Below, in pieces: positions 58,102 through 64,000 of a stretch of DNA of 64,000 nucleotides. Each line of letters begins with the position of its first letter. Position 1 is the first letter of the stretch. The stretch is taken from assembly GCF_001905095.1 (NCBI RefSeq), contig NZ_LWLS01000071.1, positions 29,771 through 93,770 on the forward strand, written 5' to 3'. The position numbers and the translations under genes were made by a program. Below the pieces are notes generated by a model. It was given only the letters and a program-made list of their open reading frames with translations. It made no database searches and was not told the DNA's origin. This stretch comes from Micromonospora sp. CB01531. Its GTDB lineage: Bacteria; Actinomycetota; Actinomycetes; Mycobacteriales; Micromonosporaceae.

Positions 58102-59294
58102 CTGATCTCCCCGTCCCGCTCGTGCACGTGTTCCACCGGCCCGTTCTCGTCCCCGTCCGCCTCCCGCGGACCGGTCGGGCCTGGCGGCCCGCTCGCGTCG
58201 GGCCCGTCGTGGTCGGGCGTGACCAGGCTGACCACCACCTCGTCCGGGCCGGTCACCACGGTAAGCCGGGCCCAGTCCCGGGCGTCGGCGAGCGCCGCGG
58301 TGAGCGGGTCGGCCAACCGCCGGCGTACCTCGACGGGCAACTCCGGCGGGACGCCGACGGCGACCAGCTCGATCGACAGGCCGTTCCGTTCGGCCAGGTC
58401 GGCGGCGGCGCGCAGCTCGTGCAGCAGCGGGTCGGGCACGTCGTCCGACTCGGCGATCAGCCGGCGCAGTCGGGCCGCGGCCAGCACGCAGCGGCGGCGC
58501 ACCTCCGGGTCGGCCGGGTCGGCGTCGCCGGCGGCGAGGGCGGCCAGCACCTCCTCGGCGGTGCCGCTGGCCAGGGCCAGCCGCGCTCGCCGTTCCGCCT
58601 GGACCCGTTCCGCCGCCACCCGTTCCGCCTCGACCGCCAGCGCCGCCGTGGCCGTGCCGGCCCTGGCCTGGGCCAGGGCGGCGAGCGCGACGCCGCCGAC
58701 GAAGACCGCGACGGGCAGCGACGACACGCCGTAGACGTACATCGCGTAGCGAGCCAGGTCGGCCGGGGCGGTGGCGCCGGAAGCGAGCAGCGCGGCGAGG
58801 GCGATCACCGCGTGCGCGCCGAGCAGCGCCAGCAGCCACCGGACCGGCCGTCGCCAGAGCACCAGCGGGAAGAACCAGACCAGGCCGCCCCACACCCAGT
58901 TCGCCGCGGCGAACAACTGCCCGCCGCCGACCGCCGCGAAGACCGCCGCGTCGACCACCAGCAACACCGCCGCCAGCCGCCGGGCGGGCGGCAGGCCACC
59001 GCGCAGCAGGCGTACGCCGGCCACCACGCCGACCGCCGCGGTCACCAGCCAGCCGGCGGCGACCACGGCCGAGGCGGCGGGTGAGGACCCGACGCCGGGC
59101 AGCGCCGGCAGGTCGATCGCCAGGTGCCAGGCGAGCGCGATGGTGACCGCCGCGATCCGGGCGGCCCGGTCGGAGGCATCCGCCACCGCGATCGCCGCTC
59201 CCGCGGCATCGGTTGGGGCCGGAGCGCCCGTGGCCGGGATCGGCGCGAGACGGTGGACCGGCCCGACCGCGCGCGCGTCGAGGTCAGTGCTCAC
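58071..59294 (-). CDS. Kinase-like membrane protein, degenerate (lacks H-box and ATP motifs)
   Basis: 407 aa. About six N-terminal membrane segments (to about residue 175), a helical stretch VEAERVAAERVQAERRARLALASG resembling a dimerisation helix, and a C-terminal part where strands like LTVVTGPDEVVVSLVTPD replace an HATPase domain. No phospho-accepting His motif, N-box or G-box is seen. GTG 59294 overlaps the intact kinase gene by 11 bp. It may act as a non-catalytic sensor or modulator for the neighbouring kinase. Confidence 0.75.
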   Translation of the reverse strand: MSTDLDARAVGPVHRLAPIPATGAPAPTDAAGAAIAVADASDRAARIAAVTIALAWHLAIDLPALPGVGSSPAASAVVAAGWLVTAAVGVVAGVRLLRGGLPPARRLAAVLLVVDAAVFAAVGGGQLFAAANWVWGGLVWFFPLVLWRRPVRWLLALLGAHAVIALAALLASGATAPADLARYAMYVYGVSSLPVAVFVGGVALAALAQARAGTATAALAVEAERVAAERVQAERRARLALASGTAEEVLAALAAGDADPADPEVRRRCVLAAARLRRLIAESDDVPDPLLHELRAAADLAERNGLSIELVAVGVPPELPVEVRRRLADPLTAALADARDWARLTVVTGPDEVVVSLVTPDHDGPDASGPPGPTGPREADGDENGPVEHVHERDGEIRWTQTRWRRT

Positions 59295-60462
59295 CGGTCC
59301 ACTCCAGTCGGATCCGGGTGCCCGCACCAGGGCCGGAGGTCACCTCGGCGCGCCCGCCGACGGTCGCCATGCGACCGTGGACCGACTCGCGCAGCCCGTA
59401 CCGGTGGGCCGGGACCGTGGCCGGATCGAAGCCCGGACCGTCGTCGGTCACCTCGACCACGACGGTGCCGCCGTCCCGGGCCAGCCGCAGCGCGGCGGAC
59501 GCGCCGGGCGCGTGCCGGACCACGTTGGCCAGCGCGGCGGCGGCGCTGTCGGCGAGGGCCTCGGCGACCTCCGGCGGCACCGCGCACGGGGCCAGCGCCG
59601 CGGACAGCGGCAACTCGGGCAGCCGGGCGACGACCGCCCGCAGCCGGTCGTCCAGCGCCACCACGCCGGCCGGCGGCGCCGACCGCGCGTCCGCCAGGGC
59701 GGCGAGGGTACGCAGGTCCGCCGCGCACCGCTCGCGCAGCGCGGCCGACGGGCCGGAAACCGCGCCGAGCCCCACCATGGTCAGCGTGGCGAGGGCGGTG
59801 TCGTGCAGGTCCCGGTTCTGTCGCCGCTCAGCCTCGCGCGTGGAACGCGCCATCACCGCCTCCCGGGCCAGCCGCTGGTAGTCGGCGAAGGCGGCGTCGG
59901 CGCGCCCGATCCGGCGCCGCACCACCGCGATCAGCACCGCCGTGAGGCCGGTCTGCACCAGCAAAGTGGTCGCGTGTGCCTGCGCCTCCACCGGGTTGTC
60001 CGCCGCGGTCGCGCCGGCCGCGTAGCCGGCGGTGACCAGCAGACTGGCCGGAACCGACCAGCGGGCCGGGGCGGTGACCTGCGCGTTGATCACGGTGGTG
60101 CTGGCCAGCACCGCGACCCAGCTCACCTCGCCGGGCAGCACCTCCGGCGCCACCAGCCACGGGATCGCCAGCCCGGCCGCCGCCGAGAGCGCGACATCGC
60201 CGGCCACCAGCCCGGCGGTGATCCGGTGCCGCAGCGCGCGGACGGCGTACCAGACGGACCAGCCGGTCAGCACGGCGACCGCCGGTACCAGCAGCGCCAC
60301 CCGGACCGGCGGGGTGCGGACCGCCAGGGCCACCACCGCGCAGACCAGGCCACAGCTCAGCCGGAGCAGCGCCGGCAGGGTGGTGAAGACGACGGTGAAC
60401 GCACCGCCGGCCGGCCGGTCCAGCGGGCTCGGTGGCGAGGTCGTGGCGGCAACGACCGGCAT
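59284..60462 (-). CDS. Sensor histidine kinase (HisKA_3, NarX-type)
   Basis: 392 aa. About six membrane segments (to about residue 190), HisKA_3 dimerisation motif RRQNRDLHDTALATL with the phospho-accepting His, and an HATPase domain with ALANVVRHAPG and DDGPGFD plus the C-terminal GAGTRIRLEW. Partner of the LuxR-type regulator downstream. The degenerate kinase gene lies between them. Signal unknown. Confidence 0.92.
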   Translation of the reverse strand: MPVVAATTSPPSPLDRPAGGAFTVVFTTLPALLRLSCGLVCAVVALAVRTPPVRVALLVPAVAVLTGWSVWYAVRALRHRITAGLVAGDVALSAAAGLAIPWLVAPEVLPGEVSWVAVLASTTVINAQVTAPARWSVPASLLVTAGYAAGATAADNPVEAQAHATTLLVQTGLTAVLIAVVRRRIGRADAAFADYQRLAREAVMARSTREAERRQNRDLHDTALATLTMVGLGAVSGPSAALRERCAADLRTLAALADARSAPPAGVVALDDRLRAVVARLPELPLSAALAPCAVPPEVAEALADSAAAALANVVRHAPGASAALRLARDGGTVVVEVTDDGPGFDPATVPAHRYGLRESVHGRMATVGGRAEVTSGPGAGTRIRLEWTGEH

Positions 60463-60606
60463 GGGGAGGGTGTCCTTCCGGCAGCGACCCGGTCGGGTCC
60501 GGGCGGCCTAGATCGACGCCGGAGAATAACATGCAAAACGGCAACTGGTCACCCTCCGTACGTGGCGCGTCGCCTGGGTGGTGCGGCGGAGGACCTCGCC
60601 ACGTGG

Positions 60607-61407
60607 TCAGGCGGGTGCGACCGCCAGCAGGTGCGCGCTGGCGCCGAGCACCGCCGGATCGCGCTCGAACGTCTCCGCGCAGGCCATCGCGTCGGCGAAG
60701 AGCGCGTCCGCCGGGCCGGTGTCCATTGCGTTCAGCAGCGGCCAGAGTGGACCCTCCACGCCGTACAGCTGGGGGGTCGGCAGCCCGGCCGCCCTGAACT
60801 CGTCCACCACCTGTTCCGGCCGGTGGAAGTAGGCGGTGGTGAAGCCCGTCTCCGGGTCGTTCACCCCGGTGGCGTACGCCCCGAGCAGGCGCGATCGGGT
60901 GCGTTCGTCCGCCCGCCCCTGCGCGGTCAGGTCGATCAGGGCCGCGTTGCGGCTGATCACCGCCGCGACGACCGGCCCACCGGGCCGGGTGAGCCGCGCC
61001 GCCTCGCGCAGCGCGGCCACCCGGTCCGCGCGCTCGGTCAAGTGATAGAGCGGGCCGAGCAGCAGCGTCACGTCGGCCGCGTCGTCGGGCAACGGCAGGT
61101 CGCGGGCGTCGCCCACGGTCGCCGTGAGCTCCGGGTACGCCGCCCGCGCGGCGGCCACGTGCGCCGGCACCAGGTCGACCAGGTGCACCCGGTGACCGGC
61201 CGCCGCGAGCCAGCCCGCGTACGTGCCGGGGCCGCCGCCCATGTCGAGCACGGCGGCCGGTGGCGGTGGGAGCAGGCGGGTCAGCAGCTCCCGGGTCCGC
61301 CTCGCCTCCAGGCGTCCTTGCGGCGTACGGTCCAACCGCTCCGCCTCGGCGAAGACCTCGGTGTAGTAGCGCTGGATGTCCGCCTCGGCCGGGCGATGCT
61401 GCGGCAT
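60607..61407 (-). CDS. SAM-dependent methyltransferase
   Basis: 266 aa class I methyltransferase. Motif I VLDMGGGPGTYAGWLA, motif II-like VHLVDLVPAHVAAAR, and LLLGPLYHLTERADRVAALREAARLTRPGG. Start is uncertain: ATG 61407 gives MPQHRPAEADIQRYYTEVF but no clear ribosome site; the frame stays open upstream. Substrate unknown. Confidence 0.85.
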   Translation of the reverse strand: MPQHRPAEADIQRYYTEVFAEAERLDRTPQGRLEARRTRELLTRLLPPPPAAVLDMGGGPGTYAGWLAAAGHRVHLVDLVPAHVAAARAAYPELTATVGDARDLPLPDDAADVTLLLGPLYHLTERADRVAALREAARLTRPGGPVVAAVISRNAALIDLTAQGRADERTRSRLLGAYATGVNDPETGFTTAYFHRPEQVVDEFRAAGLPTPQLYGVEGPLWPLLNAMDTGPADALFADAMACAETFERDPAVLGASAHLLAVAPA

Positions 61408-61844
61408 CCGTCGATGGTGGACGACGGTGTCGAACAGGTCATCCGGTTTCCGGGTGACGCGATGCCGCTTACGCCGGGGGCTGTCGCCCGTCGCCGTCCG
61501 TCCCGTCGTGGTGCCCATCGGTGACGGTGTGACATTCGGCCGGTAGTCGGCGCTGAGGACACGGAACGATCGCATGAGATTCATCTGATCCATGACGCCG
61601 GGCCGGCCACACCCCCCTTCGCCTGCCCGGCGTCGACACCGCGGCCCGCTCGGCCGACCCGCCCCCCTGGGTCGACCGCCGGGTCGCGATCCGCGCCGAA
61701 GCCGGCGCGGCGAGGCGGCGGCCCGTCCTGTGGCCGCCGCCTCACCCACTCCCGATTCCGGGTCTACGGCGGCTCCCAGGATCGGCGTCACCGCCACTTC
61801 CCACATCTCAACCTCTCCCGCGCCGTCGGCTGGCCTCTTGCGGG
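61408..61844. other. Intergenic region upstream of the methyltransferase
   Basis: 437 bp. The methyltransferase frame continues open to 61971, with another ATG at about 61593, but the sequence there does not look like protein. I see no other gene or clear signal. Confidence 0.4.
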
Positions 61845-62096
61845 CTAGGTGCGGACCGCAGGTGCCGGCGGCCGGAAACGCCGCCAGATCGAACTGGCTT
61901 TCAGCAGGCCGTGGGCGACGCCGACGTGGACCGCAGTGAGGCCAAGCACGGCGACTACGCCGCCCAGGCATGCCAACAATGCGCCGACGATGGGTACGTC
62001 GGTTGCTACCGCCACGATGGCAACGTAGATCGTGGCCAGCACAGCGGCGACGGCGAACGCGATCAGCAACTTCAGGGAAGCTGTGGGGCTGACCAT
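61845..62096 (-). CDS. Small two-to-three-TM membrane protein
   Basis: 83 aa. Hydrophobic segments around residues 9-30 (LLIAFAVAAVLATIYVAIVAV) and 36-58 (VGALLACLGGVVAVLGLTAVHVGVAHG) with a basic, Pro-rich C-terminus. ATG 62096 or GTG 62102. Last gene before the tRNA junction. Not recognised. Confidence 0.6.
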   Translation of the reverse strand: MVSPTASLKLLIAFAVAAVLATIYVAIVAVATDVPIVGALLACLGGVVAVLGLTAVHVGVAHGLLKASSIWRRFRPPAPAVRT

Positions 62097-62237
62097 GAAC
62101 ACCTACGCCATGTCCTGCCGGATCGAGCGAGCCGCGGTGGACGAGGCTGCGCTGCAGCTCTTCGGCTGACTTGGCGTTACGGGGGCCGTGGTGACCGAGC
62201 GGGCCGGGACCGACAGACCGTTGACCTGGGATGACGG

Positions 62238-62282
62238 TGGTGCGCCCGGCAGGATTCGAACCTGCGGCCTTGGGATTAGAAG
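62238..62282 (-). tRNA. tRNA-Arg(UCU) 3' fragment, attachment site of an integrated element
   Basis: On the minus strand this reads anticodon loop CTTCTAA (anticodon TCT), anticodon-stem half TCCCA, variable loop, T-stem GCAGG/CCTGC with TTCGAAT loop, acceptor half CGGGCGC, discriminator A and CCA. The 5' half (acceptor GCGCCCG, D-arm) is absent: upstream sequence diverges at the anticodon loop. This is a partial gene. Phages and integrative elements often use such 3' ends as att cores, leaving a fragment at one end and an intact tRNA at the other, here expected to the right. Confidence 0.8.
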
Positions 62283-62311
62283 TTGAATCCCAATCATGAT
62301 CGCGGGTGACT

Positions 62312-62362
62312 GACAGTCCATAAGGGTGTCTACCTATCCAGGTAAACGCCCCTATGGCTGTC
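62312..62362. repeat. Imperfect nested inverted repeat beside the tRNA junction
   Basis: GACAGTCCATAAGGGTG (62312-62328) matches the complement of 62347-62362 with three differences and one gap. A 5-bp inner stem TACCT/AGGTA (62331-62335 and 62340-62344) sits in the loop. It begins 30 bp from the tRNA fragment; candidate recombinase arm site or terminator. Confidence 0.5.
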
Positions 62363-62460
62363 GGTCAGTAATTGCCTGTAGCGGCCAGTCCACAGGCGTC
62401 CGGGCTCACACCGGGCTCACGTCAGGCGGAGGAGCGGAGCAGCGAGGAGCCGACTCGCAG

Positions 62461-62493
62461 GGGTGGGATCGCTTTTCGCTAGCGATCCCACCC
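62461..62493. terminator. Perfect 13-bp hairpin
   Basis: GGGTGGGATCGCT (62461-62473) and AGCGATCCCACCC (62481-62493), loop of 7 nt. Upstream of the 62809 gene; could end transcription entering from the left or be a repeat. Confidence 0.55.
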
Positions 62494-62808
62494 GGCGGCT
62501 CAGTCAGCTACAGCCAACCTCCCTATCTGCGATTCGGTCGCAAATACGACACATAGCCATTTGCGAAACCGCGCATAAGCAGTAAGTGCCTACGGAGCCG
62601 GCATACAGGAACCCTGGGGTCGTCCATTCTGTCGTACCCCACCGATAGGTTCTTGACATGAACTCATCGCTGGGCCGACTGCTAATAATCCCTGAACGGA
62701 CCCGCTGTCAAGAGGGCTTGAGGACTCAGGGTTCACTTAGCCTGAGCGTCGAGCCGCCTGGCCCTCGCTCAAGTCGCGCAATCAACGACGGGCATCTACG
62801 CTGCCTGC

Positions 62809-63717
62809 ATGGTTGCCAGGAAGATCGTCTTTTACCGCTGGGAATCTGTTAATGCGCAGCGCGAGTTTGTGCCATGGCGTTCTATAGCCCTGCTGGCTGC
62901 CGAGATCGCACAAGACTCAAAGTTCGCAGTTCTAGAGGACGAAGACAACGGGACTGCCGTAATTCCACTGGAAGCCGGCAATGAAAACCTTCCCGTCAAA
63001 CTTCAACTCTTGGCCTTGCGGCCCGCTAGGAATCGACCGGCCCAATGGAGTCCTGGCACAAGCCCAGTAAATATTCCAATGCCAGAGGGCCACTACGTCT
63101 CGGACGTAACCCACATCATGATGTGGCCCGACGGATACCTAGCGCATGACTACCACGTAAATCTCCCTCGCCCCAGCCGCCTTGTCGATTTCCTGTACCG
63201 GAAGCTGCGAGCACAAGCTGCCTTTAGGCAGCTATACCGGCCCGACATGTATGAACGCTTGGCAGCACTCGAAGGACAAATCCGATCATTCAACTTCACG
63301 TTTACGAAACCACACAGAGAACTAGTGGACCCACCCATGGTGGGAACACTCTGGAGAATGATCAAGGGAGCTCCGGTTCCGAGCATCTCGGTTCGCATGG
63401 GTTTCGGCAAGAACGGCCCACGTGATCGGTATATTGATCAAGGGCTAGAGCAGGAACTCTTCCAGCTCGCCTCAGCCGAGGAGGAATTCTTGGATCGGCT
63501 GGTGGTGACGGGCAAGAGTCGCATCACCGGGTCTTCTGACACGGTCAATCTCATGACCGAGCGAATTCATGAACAGGTCGAACTGTCCCCACAGGTCGAC
63601 AACTCAGCCTTCCCGGACGTCGAAGAAACCTTCACTACCCTCGACCTGACATACAAGAAGTTCCTGGCTAGCGGACTTTTAGACAACGCTCTAGAGGCTC
63701 GCCGCTCCCATAGATAG
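62809..63717 (+). CDS. Unrecognised 302-aa accessory protein on the integrated element
   Basis: No function recognised. Soluble, no signal or membrane segment. N-terminus ARKIVFYRWESVNAQREFVPWRSIALL, a central alpha/beta part (SDVTHIMMWPDGYLAHDYHVNLPRPSRLVDFLYRKLR) and a C-terminal helical part with SARFGFG-free, charged sequence (EQELFQLASAEEEFLDRLVVTGKSRITGSSDTVNL). Codon use is unlike the rest of the window (AAT, ATA, AGA, CTA and a TTA at 63679-63681), indicating transfer. ATG 62809 lacks a ribosome site; TACGCT ends 6 nt before it, so leaderless translation is plausible. The next gene starts 22 bp after the stop, suggesting an operon. Defence or toxin-type function is speculation. Confidence 0.75.
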   Translation: MVARKIVFYRWESVNAQREFVPWRSIALLAAEIAQDSKFAVLEDEDNGTAVIPLEAGNENLPVKLQLLALRPARNRPAQWSPGTSPVNIPMPEGHYVSDVTHIMMWPDGYLAHDYHVNLPRPSRLVDFLYRKLRAQAAFRQLYRPDMYERLAALEGQIRSFNFTFTKPHRELVDPPMVGTLWRMIKGAPVPSISVRMGFGKNGPRDRYIDQGLEQELFQLASAEEEFLDRLVVTGKSRITGSSDTVNLMTERIHEQVELSPQVDNSAFPDVEETFTTLDLTYKKFLASGLLDNALEARRSHR

Positions 63718-63739
63718 GCCATGATTCCGGGAGGTTATG

Positions 63740-63988
63740 ATGTCCGAAGAAAAAGGCATGTGGATCGATCGCAAGCCGTGGACTGTCCCCGTCATCGCCT
63801 TCCCCGTTGCAGCTGTGCTTCTAACTGTGTGGTCACACCTTTCCGATCAGCCAGTCCTGCTAAGCGCCTCCGATAAGGCAACCCGGCAGCAGGTTTACTC
63901 TTCCCTCACAGGCTCATCCAGCGCGCTTCTCGGCTTCGCAATTGCTGCCGTCGCAATCCTCGCCGCACTAGCCTCAGCCCTTCGTTAA
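63740..63988 (+). CDS. Small two-TM protein, partner of the 302-aa protein
   Basis: 82 aa. TM1 about residues 15-33 (VPVIAFPVAAVLLTVWSHL), an extracytoplasmic or polar segment (SDQPVLLSASDKATRQQVYSSLTG), and TM2 about residues 61-80 with GSSSALLGFAIAAVAILAAL. ATG 63740 follows GGGAGG (63729-63734). The stop directly after TM2 gives almost no cytoplasmic tail. The pattern, soluble protein followed by a compact membrane protein, recurs in accessory loci where the membrane protein is an effector; here that is inference only. Confidence 0.7.
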   Translation: MSEEKGMWIDRKPWTVPVIAFPVAAVLLTVWSHLSDQPVLLSASDKATRQQVYSSLTGSSSALLGFAIAAVAILAALASALR

Positions 63989-64000
63989 CGGCTGTCCATG

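Larger units (their letters stand above)
62283..62808. other. Non-coding start of the presumed integrated element
   Basis: Lower GC than the DNA to the left. Contains two inverted structures (annotated separately) and AT-rich stretches near 62540-62620. Frames at 62326-62556 and 62658-62852 have no recognisable content and no ribosome sites, so no gene is called. Confidence 0.5.

Noticed and set aside
61408..61971. N-terminal extension of the methyltransferase
   Set aside because: The frame is open but the translated sequence is Arg/Pro/Gly-rich without a fold and lies beyond the normal start of the family.
62326..62556. 76-codon frame next to the tRNA junction
   Set aside because: Spans the inverted repeats, has no ribosome site and no protein-like pattern.
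62658..62852. 64-codon frame overlapping the start of the 302-aa gene
   Set aside because: Out of frame with the better-supported gene, no ribosome site, no recognisable content.

Overview
The window is high-GC actinobacterial chromosome, most likely from a Micromonospora-like member of the Micromonosporaceae. The evidence is the strong G/C third-position bias, frequent GTG starts, a cvnABCD conservon, a CBM2-linked GH6 cellulase with a CebR-type operator, and several actinobacterial protein families (DUF6232, DUF6158, DUF1360, DUF3817, the GPGG-motif small membrane protein). No species can be fixed from the sequence alone.

Layout. 1-8.6 kb: the C-terminal half of a large NAD-glutamate dehydrogenase; a class F sortase with an extremely charged Asp/Arg/Lys repeat protein; a secreted GH6 cellulase; three uncharacterised minus-strand genes. 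8.9-12.8 kb: a complete conservon (cvnA-D). 12.9-19.4 kb: a beta-propeller lactonase, a membrane-anchored solute-binding/VWA protein, a polyprenyl-phosphate sugar transferase, and a SpoIIE-type phosphatase divergent from a MarR-like regulator. 19.4-24.8 kb: a xylose locus (ROK regulator, xylA, xylB, MFS transporter) with a near-consensus promoter overlapped by a candidate operator. 24.8-31.1 kb: an alpha-glucoside-type ABC transporter operon (binding protein, two permeases, LacI regulator, GH13 glucosidase) with a LacI operator and two intra-operon hairpins; the GH13 gene appears to start at CTG. 31.4-38 kb: an M23 peptidase, a small GPGG membrane protein, a nucleotidyltransferase/BON/metallophosphoesterase operon, a thymidylate-kinase-like gene, an SDR, and a murR-murQ cell-wall recycling operon. 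38.3-46.8 kb: a sigma-70 factor, an NlpC/P60 hydrolase, a run of small conserved actinobacterial genes, and a class I DAHP synthase preceded by a leader peptide containing Tyr, Trp and Phe codons next to a terminator. 46.8-61.4 kb: a paired M16 protease operon, asd, F420/PPOX, CBS, SCP2 and glycogen-debranching-type genes, an acyltransferase, a two-component cluster with an intact and a degenerate kinase, and a methyltransferase.

Right edge. At 62238-62282 there is the 3' part of a tRNA-Arg(UCU), cut in the anticodon loop, on the minus strand. To its right the DNA is visibly richer in A/T, with less biased codons and a TTA codon. This looks like the left junction of an element integrated into a tRNA gene. 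It brings in an unrecognised 302-aa soluble protein followed closely by a small two-TM protein, a candidate two-gene accessory system that runs up to the window edge.

Many genes are separated by long, near-perfect hairpins at convergent 3' ends, which define the transcription units well.
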